NCBI GenBank assembly: GCA_015680685.1
Contig: MNCI01030356.1
Location: forward strand, 413,571 to 477,570
DNA: 64,000 nucleotides
Reading direction: 5' to 3'
Source: Gnetum montanum
Lineage: Eukaryota > Streptophyta > Gnetopsida > Gnetales > Gnetaceae
Numbering within the stretch: position 1 is the stretch's first letter; every line of letters starts with the position of its first letter. Of this stretch, positions 42,301 to 46,792 are shown piece after piece. Under the pieces are notes generated by a model. That model made no database searches. It was not told the DNA's origin and saw nothing but the letters and a program-made list of their open reading frames with translations. The position numbers and the translations under genes were made by a program.

Positions 42301-44475
42301 CTCTTAAGGTTCTGCGATGAAAGTGGTTTGTTTGTTGCACTGGATGAAACCATTGATGAACTAGCAGATCAGTCTCTTGATAAGCTGCAGTTTGACAAAT
42401 TGTCCATGTTTGTTCATCCCCGAATTGTGGCTACTGTAAGTATCACTTCATGAATTCATAATAGCAGTTTAATATTTGCAATTTTTCATTATATGTAGTA
42501 CCTTACAATAGTTACATGCTAACTTTTTTTTGTCACCAACCGATTTTACTTCCAGGTTATCAAACCAAGCCGAGTCGGTGGTTTTGAACGTGCTGCATTG
42601 ATAGCTAAGTGGGCACATAAACACGGAATGATGGCCATTATTAGTTCTGCTTTTGAAAGTAGCGTTGGGTTATCAGCGTACGCTCAATTTGCTCATTACA
42701 TCAATTGTAGAACGAAGGAAGCTGTAAGGCTAAGTAAATCAGAACAAACACAAGTTCAGTCCCATGGCCTTGGAACATATAAATGGCTTCGAGATGATGT
42801 TGTCAGTAGACAACTGCCCTTCAAACATTACGCCGAGGGTGCAGGGATTGAAGTTGATATCAATGATGCTGCAGCAATTCTCCAAAATGTGGAGCTTAAT
42901 CCTGACACTGTCAAAATTATTAGTTGCGAAACTAACTTCACCTCGTATACCATGACAGTTCAGCATACAGAAGTCGACATCTCTTTTAATGTGTTGGATT
43001 CTGGCAATCAATGTGTAAGTTCTTTACAAATGCCTAAAAACGGAGACACGTTTTTGTAGTTCTATATGATTGAAACAGAATGATGTTACTGGTTACAGGT
43101 AGAAAAGGAGGCCAGTACTCTAGTGTTCCTCCATGGCTATTTAGGTGGTAGTCAAGACTGGATTCCCATAATGCAGGCTTTATCCTTGACGGCAAGATGC
43201 ATAGCTATTGATCTCCCTGGACACGGAAAGACCCAAGTACTAAAAAGAACAGATTTTACAGGGGACTATAAATATCATACTAAGGAAAATTTGATAGATA
43301 CAAACTTTTCCATTGAAGTGATAGCGGGAGTTCTCAGTGAACTTATATCAAGACTTGCTGATCAAAAGGTTATTCTTGTTGGATACTCCATGGGTGCAAG
43401 AATAGCTTTGTATATGTCTCTGAGGATGAAGTTAGTAAGTCTCTATCAGTGATAACCGGAAATTGGATTGGACAATATTTTTTGATCCATGATTCAGACG
43501 GTTGTAGGCACTTCATCTTTGCTAACATGAATTATTCTTTTTGCATGAAGGCTGCAGCTTGCGTTCTTATCTCAGGAAGCCCAGGTATCAAGGATCCTTA
43601 TCTGAGGATGATTAGGGCTTCACAAGATGTTTCTTTGGCTGAATCTCTGCTTGCTAGCGATTTAGAGTCTTTTGTGACTTCATGGTATGAGAAAAATATG
43701 TGGAAAAGGTGAGTTAGGACATTTTTTACAGTCGTGTTTTTTGCTGTTTAGGGCGTTTAAAATTAATGCTTTTGCAAGTAATGAAACCTGCATCAATATT
43801 AAATTTTGGCATGATGCACGACAGTTTAAGGTCCAATCCCGTGTTTGAGGAGCTAAAGCATAGCCGCACAATGCATAATAGCATTCCTGATTTGGCAAAG
43901 GCAACAGCATCGCTTAGTGTCGGACGCCAACCGTAAGAATCCCTCCACTCTTTATTATCCCAGCATCATCAAATCAGTAAAAAGTGAGAATAAATAGGGT
44001 AGGATCTTAAATGCAACGATGTGCCCAAATTAACTGAAAGTGTTATCTATATTTTAAAATAAATAATTCTTTAACTCGGTAATCAAGCAGTGGGTTTCTA
44101 TTCATAGCTGGCAACTTTCAGGTCTCTGTGGGCAGAACTGAAGGGCTGCAAATTTCCTCTTTTTCTCATTGTGGGTGACGAGGATACCAAGTTTAAGGAT
44201 ATTGCTCAGCAAATGTGCTGCTGTCAAGGTATGTTGTATTCGTTCGCTTTTAGTGCTGTGTCATGATATTGCTCAAAACTTTTCTGTGACATGGAAACTT
44301 ACTGATTTCTGCAGAGGGGAAATCAAAAAGCGAGACCAAGATTGAGATGCTAGTTGCTGGTGATGCTGACCATGCCGTTCACATAGAGAACCCCCTGCTT
44401 GTTATTCACGCAATCCGAAATTTCTTAATTAGAATACGCATAAGTTTGAAAGAACATGATTACTGGTCGTCTTAA
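240..44475 (+). CDS. PHYLLO: PHYLLO, 3' part: MenD (partial)-MenC-MenH fusion enzyme, 19 exons
   Basis: Joining the 19 exons listed below gives 3873 nt, that is 1290 codons plus TAA, with no internal stop and consistent splice phases. In order the product has a MenD domain (about residues 1-525; thiamine-diphosphate-dependent SEPHCHC synthase, its N-terminus outside the window), a MenC domain (about 540-975; o-succinylbenzoate synthase of the enolase superfamily) and a MenH domain (about 1003-1290; alpha/beta-hydrolase SHCHC synthase). Signature residues seen are the MenD motifs [30 protein letters not shown] and [12 protein letters not shown]; the MenC residues Lys737/Lys739, Asp769, Glu795/796, Asp818 and Lys851; and the MenH triad Ser1098 (GYSMG), Asp1223 and His1257. 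This domain order is that of the plant PHYLLO protein, in which a MenF-like module precedes MenD. The enzyme acts in the plastid in phylloquinone synthesis. All catalytic motifs that fall in the window are intact, so I infer a functional gene. Exon ends are from GT-AG consensus and protein similarity, not from transcripts. Confidence 0.97.
796..864 (+). repeat. SINE 3'-domain-like fragment, copy a
   Basis: The segment has the layout of (ATC)n, then CCTAGTCTTATCCCAATTA, then a TGGGTCAGCTATATGAATTC-like stretch. The same layout, with mutations, recurs at 1608-1670 and 9490-9550. From memory this resembles the conserved 3' end of a widespread plant SINE superfamily (the 'Angio-domain'). I see no intact tRNA-like head, so only the tail is called. 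Confidence 0.45.
1608..1670 (+). repeat. SINE 3'-domain-like fragment, copy b
   Basis: Diverged relative of 796-864: ATCATCTTCCTAGCCTTATT followed by a TATGGGTTTGGCTACATAAG-like segment. It may be a remnant of the same SINE family. No head region or flanking duplication is visible. Confidence 0.42.
2248..2808 (+). CDS. PHYLLO: PHYLLO exon 2 (MenD central domain)
   Basis: 187 residues in phase 0, from [19 protein letters not shown] to PDVIIQ. It spans the end of the first domain ([20 protein letters not shown]) and the central non-catalytic domain ([31 protein letters not shown]). The acceptor AG is at 2246-2247. The donor GT at 2809 cuts just before the conserved VG-R-TSKR segment, which opens exon 3. 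An apparent in-frame extension upstream of 2248 is intron. Confidence 0.95.
2916..3140 (+). CDS. PHYLLO: PHYLLO exon 3 (MenD central domain)
   Basis: 75 residues, opening with [17 protein letters not shown] and containing the strongly conserved [14 protein letters not shown] segment of plant MenD. It is in phase 0 at both ends. The acceptor AG is at 2914-2915 and the donor GT at 3141. Confidence 0.95.
3407..3706 (+). CDS. PHYLLO: PHYLLO exon 4 (MenD catalytic domain)
   Basis: 100 residues in phase 0. It carries [21 protein letters not shown] (the Ser/Arg substrate-binding loop of MenD) and [19 protein letters not shown], which match bacterial and plant SEPHCHC synthases. The donor GT at 3707 opens a 5.1-kb intron that contains a chromovirus. 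Confidence 0.96.
4215..4300 (-). pseudogene. chromodomain of the chromovirus integrase
   Basis: The minus strand encodes [10 protein letters not shown][14 protein letters not shown], the aromatic-cage and W-E-P-L pattern of retroelement chromodomains, with one in-frame TAG. It lies just downstream of the integrase C-terminal segment, where chromoviruses carry it. Such domains direct insertion to particular chromatin. Confidence 0.75.
4385..5480 (-). pseudogene. chromovirus integrase
   Basis: The catalytic core is visible at 5021-5240 ([19 protein letters not shown], then [15 protein letters not shown], where the active-site Asp lies in the S-D-x-D-P-x-F-T motif). The C-terminal part is at 4577-4804 ([10 protein letters not shown]) and 4385-4570 ([29 protein letters not shown]). 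Frameshifts break the frame between these blocks. Confidence 0.85.
6230..7000 (-). pseudogene. chromovirus reverse transcriptase
   Basis: From 7000 downwards: [31 protein letters not shown], a CIDYR-like segment read as [22 protein letters not shown], a DLCQGYYQ segment, and [12 protein letters not shown] followed by [19 protein letters not shown]. These are RT palm motifs in order. Several stops interrupt them. Confidence 0.88.
7690..7790 (-). pseudogene. gag zinc knuckle of the chromovirus
   Basis: The minus strand reads [20 protein letters not shown], a C-X2-C-X3-H-X4-C knuckle at the C-terminus of a basic, Lys/Gln/Pro-rich gag segment (7790-8089). It packages genomic RNA in live elements. 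Confidence 0.8.
8209..8220 (-). promoter_or_regulatory. primer-binding site (initiator tRNA-Met type)
   Basis: The minus strand reads TGGTATCAGAGC, the usual plant LTR-retrotransposon primer-binding site complementary to the 3' end of initiator tRNA-Met. It lies upstream of gag in the element's own orientation, where the internal domain should begin. The 5' LTR should therefore end at about 8222 on the + coordinate. Confidence 0.8.
8826..8893 (+). CDS. PHYLLO: PHYLLO exon 5 (MenD cofactor-binding segment)
   Basis: 68 nt encoding [20 protein letters not shown] and a few more residues. It begins the thiamine-diphosphate/Mg motif (GDxS...N). It ends with two bases of a Lys codon before a strong donor, GTGAGT, at 8894. 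Confidence 0.94.
8894..10139 (+). other. intron sequence before LINE-1
   Basis: AT-rich and without a recognisable gene. It contains a third SINE-tail-like fragment at 9490-9550. Confidence 0.7.
9490..9550 (+). repeat. SINE 3'-domain-like fragment, copy c
   Basis: (ATC)n followed by CCAAGCCTTATACTAATTAC and a GTGGAGTTGGATATATGCAA-like segment, matching the fragments at 796-864 and 1608-1670. Only the tail is visible. Confidence 0.42.
10140..10151 (+). repeat. target-site duplication of LINE-1 (left)
   Basis: TCTTCTTTCATT, identical to 14742-14753. It abuts the LINE 3' A tract (a T run on this strand). Confidence 0.75.
10250..11230 (-). pseudogene. LINE-1 ORF3: globular domain, coiled coil, J-like segment
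   Basis: From 11230 downwards the minus strand gives [16 protein letters not shown] then [14 protein letters not shown] and [11 protein letters not shown], homologous to the same stretch in LINE-2, -3a and -3b. A long charged helix follows ([20 protein letters not shown], then [16 protein letters not shown]). The C-terminal segment at about 10280-10440 reads [37 protein letters not shown]. It aligns with the J-like end of LINE-3a, but HPD has become HRN. Broken by frameshifts. Function unknown. Confidence 0.65.
11700..11905 (-). pseudogene. LINE-1 zf-RVT zinc-binding domain
   Basis: [19 protein letters not shown], then CPSCTQ[14 protein letters not shown]. This is the C-X2-C...H...C domain that follows the RT in plant L1-like LINEs. 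Confidence 0.8.
12450..14112 (-). pseudogene. LINE-1 endonuclease end and reverse transcriptase
   Basis: [20 protein letters not shown] (endonuclease C-terminus, with the S-D-H motif) at about 14000-14112. A charged linker follows, then RT blocks: [54 protein letters not shown], and [12 protein letters not shown], where the usual Y-x-D-D has become YVDN. The loss of the second Asp and several stops make it inactive. Confidence 0.86.
14113..14720 (-). pseudogene. LINE-1 ORF1 remnant (DUF4283-like)
   Basis: A Gly/Ala-rich opening, then [20 protein letters not shown] and [19 protein letters not shown]. This matches the nucleic-acid-binding DUF4283 region of LINE-3b ORF1 (about 37640-37880). The homology stops at 14113, where endonuclease sequence begins. 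Confidence 0.6.
14742..14753 (+). repeat. target-site duplication of LINE-1 (right)
   Basis: Perfect 12-bp match to 10140-10151, at the LINE 5' boundary. Confidence 0.75.
14754..15039 (+). other. intron sequence after LINE-1
   Basis: AT-rich. Nothing recognisable apart from the exon 6 acceptor at its end. Confidence 0.7.
15040..15198 (+). CDS. PHYLLO: PHYLLO exon 6 (end of MenD cofactor motif)
   Basis: One base completes the Lys codon from exon 5. Then [20 protein letters not shown] and [20 protein letters not shown] follow. NNHGG is the second half of the thiamine-diphosphate/Mg motif; the usual sequence is NN-N-GG, so His replaces Asn at the third position. The donor GT is at 15199, leaving two bases (AG) for exon 7. 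Confidence 0.95.
15449..15484 (+). repeat. 36-bp direct repeat, copy 1
   Basis: Matches 16221-16256 with three mismatches. The 0.77-kb spacing might mark an old small insertion, but no element ends are visible. Confidence 0.5.
16221..16256 (+). repeat. 36-bp direct repeat, copy 2
   Basis: Partner of 15449-15484. Confidence 0.5.
17150..17325 (+). repeat. degenerate ~51-bp tandem array
   Basis: About three imperfect units built on GATCACGATCTAGTTC and GATTCTAGG/CAATTCTAGA, each carrying partly palindromic GATC..GATC sites. The array ends 25 bp before the 5' LTR of gypsy copy 1. Confidence 0.6.
17350..18096 (+). repeat. 5' LTR of gypsy copy 1
   Basis: Starts TGATGAGTCATG, like the copy 2 LTRs read on the minus strand (TGATGAGT-C/T-GCAT-like). 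It ends GATTGGGAAGACAACAA, matching the copy 2 end GATTGGAAAGACAACAAACA except for single bases. In between, the TATA region (17448-17456, TATATAAAT, then GCATGCACCAACCACATTTATG) and the TTACACTTAACCATAC block also match copy 2. Length is about 747 bp, compared with about 782-801 bp in copy 2. Confidence 0.82.
17448..17456 (+). promoter_or_regulatory. TATA box of the copy 1 LTR
   Basis: TATATAAAT, at the position homologous to the CTATAAATAC of both copy 2 LTRs. It is the likely start region of the element transcript. Confidence 0.65.
18900..19720 (+). pseudogene. gag of gypsy copy 1
   Basis: An Arg/His/Asp-rich low-complexity segment leads into [39 protein letters not shown] and [20 protein letters not shown]. 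That is the gag capsid-like domain (F-x-G...HL..F...C). Copy 2 has the same blocks (IVEVVKIPT, IPRFEGD) on the minus strand. Frameshifts follow at about 19460, but the match resumes in another frame. Confidence 0.75.
19920..21420 (+). pseudogene. reverse transcriptase and RNase H of gypsy copy 1
   Basis: [12 protein letters not shown]-like lead-in, [95 protein letters not shown], then [20 protein letters not shown] and the RNase H start ([15 protein letters not shown]). Motifs are in order, with scattered stops. The FMDD active site is intact. Confidence 0.88.
21640..22700 (+). pseudogene. integrase of gypsy copy 1
   Basis: [19 protein letters not shown] block and [16 protein letters not shown] carry the first two Asp of the D-D-E core. 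A Cys/His-containing N-terminal segment precedes them ([12 protein letters not shown]). The frame is broken after FMG, and the end decays before LINE-2. Confidence 0.8.
23305..24160 (+). pseudogene. LINE-2 reverse transcriptase
   Basis: [38 protein letters not shown], a [20 protein letters not shown] block, [20 protein letters not shown], and [18 protein letters not shown] (first palm Asp). The fingers and first palm motifs are present, but the frame ends at FSFDVLG, before the Y-x-D-D block. That block is missing through deletion. Confidence 0.88.
24440..25830 (+). pseudogene. LINE-2 ORF3: globular domain, coiled coil, J-like C-terminus
   Basis: A globular region ([50 protein letters not shown]) leads to [20 protein letters not shown] and [20 protein letters not shown]. 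After a Pro/Gly-rich spacer comes an Ala/Glu/Arg coiled coil ([16 protein letters not shown], then [12 protein letters not shown]-type heptads, with stops). The C-terminal block at 25548-25750 is [15 protein letters not shown], then after a one-base slip in a G run [19 protein letters not shown] and [18 protein letters not shown]. This is J-domain-like in spacing: L-Y-x-x-L-G-I, a basic helix, HP[D/N], then a second helix. The role is not known; the ORF3 homologues in LINE-1, -3a and -3b support that it belongs to the element. Confidence 0.68.
25932..25948. other. assembly gap (17 N)
   Basis: A run of N follows a C-rich tract in the LINE-2 3' UTR. Neighbouring G/C homopolymers at 24157-24170 and 25008-25021 suggest a sequencing or assembly difficulty. 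Confidence 0.98.
26108..27300 (+). other. gypsy copy 1 sequence between integrase and the internal promoter-like segment
   Basis: Continues copy 1 after LINE-2. It contains a short pattern around GGAAAGACATGTGACC/ACCCATGCTTGAAGG repeated three times at about 26500-26690. No reading frame is recognised. Confidence 0.5.
27310..27480 (+). promoter_or_regulatory. internal promoter-like segment before ORF B, copy 1
   Basis: AACGTTGTTGTGTTGATGCA-type repeats precede a TATA-like TGTATATATG (27411-27420) followed by TGCTGCACC. A TTCATTTGC..GGAGGTTTTGC..TTTTAGA block ends the segment. The equivalent place in copy 2 (51170-51300, minus strand) has the same order: GTCGATAAGGCCTCATCAG, TATATATA + CTGCC, CATTTGCC, GAGGAGTTTTTGCC, TTTTTTAGAGCC. 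The TTGATG/GATGAGGC plus TATA layout also resembles the U3 of the element's LTR. Promoter activity is inferred, not shown. Confidence 0.45.
27780..30560 (+). pseudogene. ORF B of gypsy copy 1: extra 3' ORF with coiled coil
   Basis: Sense ORF remnant after pol. Blocks in order: [66 protein letters not shown]-x-[44 protein letters not shown], then a long charged coiled coil (29387-29767 and 30013-30300: [39 protein letters not shown]). Copy 2 has the same blocks on its minus strand. It resembles 'plant transposon protein'-type ORFs rather than a membrane env, and I see no signal peptide or membrane segment. Function unknown. Confidence 0.72.
30837..30853 (+). repeat. target-site duplication of LINE-3a (left)
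   Basis: ATTCTTCAACTCATTTT, identical to 32107-32123. Similar CTTCAACTCATTT sequence also occurs just outside both sites, so the local target was itself repetitive. Confidence 0.8.
30854..32106 (-). mobile_element. LINE-3a: 5'-truncated LINE made only of ORF3 and 3' UTR
   Basis: Flanked by a perfect 17-bp target duplication, ATTCTTCAACTCATTTT, at 30837-30853 and 32107-32123. The 3' end (minus strand: TGTATATATTTTGTCAATAA.., CCCAAAATTTACTC then A6) is homologous to the LINE-2 end. It starts inside ORF3 ([14 protein letters not shown]), so a truncated reverse transcript was inserted. It sits in the 3' tail of gypsy copy 1. Confidence 0.85.
31210..32100 (-). pseudogene. LINE-3a ORF3 fragment with HPD-containing J-like end
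   Basis: From 32100 downwards: [18 protein letters not shown] and [14 protein letters not shown] (end of the globular domain). A charged coiled coil follows (REEEH[15 protein letters not shown]; [20 protein letters not shown]). The end (about 31225-31465) is [11 protein letters not shown], then [46 protein letters not shown]. This copy keeps the exact HPD tripeptide of J-domains. Stops are present. Confidence 0.68.
32107..32123 (+). repeat. target-site duplication of LINE-3a (right)
   Basis: Perfect 17-bp partner of 30837-30853, at the LINE 5' truncation point. Confidence 0.8.
32124..32353 (+). other. probable tail of gypsy copy 1
   Basis: AT-rich sequence between LINE-3a and LINE-3b. It is the target into which LINE-3a inserted. 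No coding content and no LTR end are seen. Confidence 0.4.
32690..33740 (-). pseudogene. LINE-3b ORF3 (globular domain plus coiled coil)
   Basis: [61 protein letters not shown]-x-FLLDSLW, [12 protein letters not shown], then [20 protein letters not shown] and a Lys/Glu-rich helix ([20 protein letters not shown]). Aligns throughout with LINE-2 ORF3 ([34 protein letters not shown]). The J-like end is absent. Confidence 0.66.
33900..34450 (-). pseudogene. LINE-3b zf-RVT region
   Basis: [20 protein letters not shown] followed by [20 protein letters not shown]: the C-X2-C...H...C zinc-binding domain after the RT. The frame runs open for 170 residues. Confidence 0.88.
34460..35668 (-). pseudogene. 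LINE-3b reverse transcriptase
   Basis: [56 protein letters not shown], a break, then [19 protein letters not shown] (Y-T-D-D active site kept) and [28 protein letters not shown]. Palm motifs are in order for a plant L1-like LINE. At least one frameshift separates the two halves. Confidence 0.9.
35950..36850 (-). pseudogene. LINE-3b APE-type endonuclease
   Basis: [20 protein letters not shown] carries the E of the metal site (Q-E-x-K-L). [13 protein letters not shown] and a LISDFNQ segment (D-x-N) follow, then SWIDRVWVS and DHQSLI (last Asp/His). These are the EEP-family nuclease motifs that nick target DNA in L1-like elements. Frameshifts occur after about 36510. Confidence 0.82.
36912..38420 (-). 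pseudogene. LINE-3b ORF1 (DUF4283-like, zinc knuckle, 15-aa repeats)
   Basis: The start at about 38407 is Gly/Ala/Val-rich ([20 protein letters not shown]). [25 protein letters not shown] and [20 protein letters not shown] form a DUF4283-like RNA-binding region. It ends in [17 protein letters not shown], a knuckle C-X2-C-X4-H-X4-D in which the last Cys is replaced. Next comes a hydrophilic tail with four identical copies of [18 protein letters not shown]1 proteins bind LINE RNA. Confidence 0.78.
36961..37140 (-). repeat. perfect 45-bp tandem repeat, four copies
   Basis: Units at 36961-37005, 37006-37050, 37051-37095 and 37096-37140 appear identical. Each encodes 15 residues ([15 protein letters not shown]) in the LINE-3b ORF1 frame. 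Each unit contains a CCCC-TGATT-GGGG hairpin. Perfect identity inside a decayed element points to recent expansion or to an assembly effect. Confidence 0.95.
38446..40346 (+). other. end of the 25.1-kb intron: no gene recognised
   Basis: AT-rich. Short ORFs have no recognisable content. It ends with a pyrimidine-rich acceptor (TTATTTTTACCAG) before exon 7. Confidence 0.7.
40347..40472 (+). CDS. PHYLLO: PHYLLO exon 7 (end of MenD)
   Basis: The first base completes a Ser codon begun in exon 6. Then [20 protein letters not shown] and [18 protein letters not shown] align with the end of plant MenD. The donor GT at 40473 leaves AG for the next codon. Confidence 0.93.
40566..40691 (+). CDS. PHYLLO: PHYLLO exon 8 (MenD-MenC linker)
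   Basis: [18 protein letters not shown] then [17 protein letters not shown]. The last part is the first strand of the MenC capping domain. Donor GTAAGC at 40692. Confidence 0.9.
40814..40928 (+). CDS. PHYLLO: PHYLLO exon 9 (MenC N-terminal capping domain)
   Basis: The acceptor was chosen at 40812-40813 because only this AG keeps phase with the two bases left by exon 8, giving [13 protein letters not shown], then [20 protein letters not shown] and GE. Upstream AGs would shift the frame. It ends before GT at 40929. Confidence 0.88.
40929..41295 (+). other. intron, 367 bp
   Basis: AT-rich phase-0 intron with nothing else recognisable. Confidence 0.85.
41296..41457 (+). CDS. PHYLLO: PHYLLO exon 10 (MenC)
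   Basis: 54 residues from [20 protein letters not shown] to [10 protein letters not shown], completing the conserved GEVAP at the exon 9/10 junction. Confidence 0.95.
41577..41852 (+). CDS. PHYLLO: PHYLLO exon 11 (MenC barrel start)
   Basis: 92 residues, including [28 protein letters not shown] and the end TIKLK. The two Lys of K-x-K are the general acid/base and charge-balancing residues of o-succinylbenzoate synthases. Donor GT at 41853. Confidence 0.96.
41969..42136 (+). CDS. PHYLLO: PHYLLO exon 12 (MenC metal ligands)
   Basis: 56 residues with [17 protein letters not shown] (Asp metal ligand) and ending LQYIE, the first Glu of the EEP metal-ligand motif, which is completed by exon 13. 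Confidence 0.96.
42277..42435 (+). CDS. PHYLLO: PHYLLO exon 13 (MenC)
   Basis: 53 residues starting [13 protein letters not shown] and holding [12 protein letters not shown], where Asp is the third metal ligand. Donor GTAAGT at 42436. Confidence 0.96.
42556..43014 (+). CDS. PHYLLO: PHYLLO exon 14 (MenC end and MenC-MenH linker)
   Basis: 153 residues. [20 protein letters not shown] contains the second catalytic Lys. [19 protein letters not shown] and HGLGTYKWL are conserved MenC C-terminal segments. The tail ([15 protein letters not shown]) leads into the hydrolase domain. Confidence 0.96.
43099..43434 (+). CDS. PHYLLO: PHYLLO exon 15 (MenH, oxyanion hole and Ser nucleophile)
   Basis: 112 residues: [18 protein letters not shown] (H-G oxyanion-hole motif), [13 protein letters not shown], then [19 protein letters not shown] with the G-Y-S-M-G nucleophile elbow. 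Donor GTAAGT at 43435. Confidence 0.96.
43551..43708 (+). CDS. PHYLLO: PHYLLO exon 16 (MenH)
   Basis: [20 protein letters not shown] and [13 protein letters not shown]. The junction with exon 15 is one or two residues shorter than in other plants. The acceptor at 43549-43550 (GAAG|GCT) is the only in-phase AG nearby. Confidence 0.92.
43825..43932 (+). CDS. PHYLLO: PHYLLO exon 17 (MenH cap)
   Basis: [35 protein letters not shown]: matches the cap and the conserved S-x-G-R-Q-P before the last strand. Donor GTAAGA at 43933. Confidence 0.94.
44122..44228 (+). CDS. PHYLLO: PHYLLO exon 18 (MenH)
   Basis: [20 protein letters not shown] then [12 protein letters not shown]. It carries the acid of the triad (Asp in E-D-T-K-F). 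Ends with CAAG|GTATGT. Confidence 0.94.
44315..44475 (+). CDS. PHYLLO: PHYLLO exon 19 (MenH catalytic His, stop)
   Basis: [20 protein letters not shown] then [19 protein letters not shown], ending TAA at 44473-44475. The His of D-H-A-V-H is the catalytic base. The residue before it is Asp, where the Arabidopsis protein has Gly. Confidence 0.95.
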
Positions 44476-44937
44476 AGTCTCGATTTACGTGGAGGAACGC
44501 TGACCACAGATAGCGCATGATCCAACAGCACTGCACCCTCACAGGAGACCTGCATATCTGCATTCCGTTTCTGATGGTAGCTTTCTATTAATTTGTTTCG
44601 TTGGAATGCTACTCGGTATTAAAAGAATTGTGGATTAAATCATGAAATGACCCCTTCAACTGATTTGAATTCTGAACATCCCATCTACCTTTGATTGAAC
44701 CCGTATATTTTAACCATTTAGTGCGAACTCCCTTCTTGACCTGGGTCTTAAATGCCTCTGCCGACTGTACTAAGTACTTGATGCTATTCTTACACTTACT
44801 TAATAATCAATTGAAAACTTACCACCTTGGTTAAAACATGGTTACCAATTGGAAAAGTCCCCACAAATATTTATTGATATTTATATTTTTCATGGTTTGA
44901 AATTTAGGTAAATTAAAATATGATGATATATTCAATA
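44476..44937 (+). other. PHYLLO 3' UTR and downstream flank
   Basis: Likely 3' UTR at first. An ATTAAA-like signal is possible near 44620, but no AATAAA is seen. No further gene. Confidence 0.5.
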
Positions 44938-44949
44938 CTTAGAAGTGGA
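44938..44949 (+). repeat. SINE target-site duplication (left)
   Basis: CTTAGAAGTGGA, identical to 45152-45163. Confidence 0.8.
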
Positions 44950-45151
44950 AACAATGAGGTGTTAGCATAGTGGTAAGACTTTTGATTTGAAAGCTCCAAT
45001 TCATAGGTTTGATTCTTGTGAGCAATGCTAAGTTATAAAGGTTTAATTGAACTATATAGCTTGGGGTGTACCCATATTACAATTATTTTGGGGTTCCAAT
45101 ACTCTCCAAGCCCCAACTCACACTAGGCTCCCCCATCCCACCACCCCAATG
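44950..45151 (+). mobile_element. tRNA-derived SINE, about 202 bp
   Basis: A pol III box A, TAGCATAGTGG (44963-44973), and a box B-like GGTTTGATTC (45006-45015), 32 bp apart, mark a tRNA-like head. A non-tRNA body follows. Perfect 12-bp target duplications, CTTAGAAGTGGA, flank it (44938-44949 and 45152-45163). I see no clear A tail; a T-rich run lies just after the right duplication. Confidence 0.78.
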
Positions 45152-45163
45152 CTTAGAAGTGGA
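45152..45163 (+). repeat. SINE target-site duplication (right)
   Basis: CTTAGAAGTGGA, identical to 44938-44949. Confidence 0.8.
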
Positions 45164-45220
45164 TCTAATTTTTTTTTTTTTGAGTAGATCTATTTTCTCT
45201 TCTCCAGGGGATTAGATCTA

Positions 45221-46075
45221 ATTCTAAATCACCTTCAATTTCTTCAGCTGATGCCAAAATTTTTGGTTCTTCTATTGATGTTGAAATTTTTGTTAATTTT
45301 CAAAATGTAGATTTACAAGTAGGCAAAATTCATATTTAGCCAAGCATATATTATAATTTTCCTATTTTTTGTAACTTCTGTCATCATGAAGGACATTAGT
45401 TTAATGGTTGTCATTTTCTGCTCAAGAAAAAAGTAGCTGAAAAAAAATAAAAATGTGTTGAAGTTACAATAGAAAATAATCTAAAGTTAAAGATACAAAA
45501 AATCAAGATACTATAAATAATAAGAATGATCAAATGGCAATGAAGAAACTAGAGGAGACAAGCTTTTGTAAATATTTTTTCTAGAGAAAGTATTGATAAG
45601 TCTAAACAAATAGCTTGTAAGAAAAAGTTTCTCTCATTTGACAAGAGTATTGTTAACTTCAAAATTAAACCTTATATTCAGAGGTAGGTTAATAGTAATG
45701 GCAAAGAATCTTAAGATAAGGTGAATTGTGATGGACAATTTATGCCTTCATTTTCTATTGAACCTTCCTTTGCTACAAAAGTTGGTATTTCGTCCAAGTT
45801 TTCTATTACTACATCAAATTCTTTTGCTATTTTAAGTTCAAGTATAGACGTTGAAAGTAATACTCTAAGATATTGTCAAATTCTTGATCCTACATCTTAT
45901 GACTTGAGAAGTAAACACCTTACAATCACTCCAAATGATTGTTACTATATTTACGTTATCCTCATAAAAAATCATTTTAGTACTTTATTTACATTATCCA
46001 TTAAAAATTCAAGTTGTAAACTACTAGTTGAAACAAAGGCAATAGTTAAAAATCAAAGGTTAAAAAAAATCTAGT
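45221..46075 (+). pseudogene. decayed ORF with CCHC knuckle (LINE ORF1-like)
   Basis: The + strand near 45350-45430 reads YNFPIFCNFCHHEGH-x-FNGC, a C-X2-C-X4-H-X4-C knuckle preceded by FPIFC, as in the C-terminal part of DUF4283 LINE ORF1 proteins. A hydrophilic reading frame follows to 46074, with stops. No other LINE part is seen nearby. The assignment rests on the knuckle alone. Confidence 0.4.
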
Positions 46076-46792
46076 TTTAACTTGGAAAAATCATTTATGC
46101 CAAAGTGAGATACAAAGAAAGAAATGCTTATTTCTTTCAAACTAGGAAGAATCATTGTAACACCCTTATTAATTGTCTATAAAATCCTATAAATAACTAA
46201 TAGAGATGCTACAAAACCCCAAAAATCTAGATTTTACCTTGGTTTACTAGCTCAAAAGGAAGCAGGAAAATTAATAAAAATTAGTAATTATAAGCATAAA
46301 CACAAATAAGGAATATAGCTTAGAAAAATTTTATAGTGCTTGCATGTATAAATAAATAAAATTTATTTAATGAAAAGTGGAGTTTTGCACAGCCACAAAA
46401 AATAAGTTGTCTAAAAATTCCACTAGGTGCATCATAAAATACTATGTAAAATAACAATTCTAACAACACTTGTTTCACCTTAATCAAACATTTAGAACTA
46501 AAGTTTTTTACATTTTAAGTTTACTATATTAACTAATAAAACATTAATATATAATAAATAATATTAAATTTTCTTGCATATATTACATACACCAAAATGA
46601 AAAATAATCCTTGGAATCTTATGGTACCAATGACACAAATGACAATTTCATATCTATCATACTTTATTATTTATTTACAAAAATAAGTACATGGCTCAAA
46701 TATTCAAAAGGTGTACAAGGTTTCTATTTTTCAAAAATACAAACTATACAAAAATTATTTTTCAAGTTCTAAAGGTCCATGTTGTACACTTG
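46076..46792 (+). other. AT-rich spacer, no gene recognised
   Basis: Very AT-rich sequence up to the LTR of gypsy copy 2. No gene or repeat recognised. Confidence 0.65.

Noticed and set aside
44955-45025. possible tRNA gene (box A and box B present)
   Set aside because: The sequence does not fold into a proper cloverleaf, box B deviates from GGTTCGANTCC, and it is embedded in a 202-bp unit with target duplications, so it is a SINE head.
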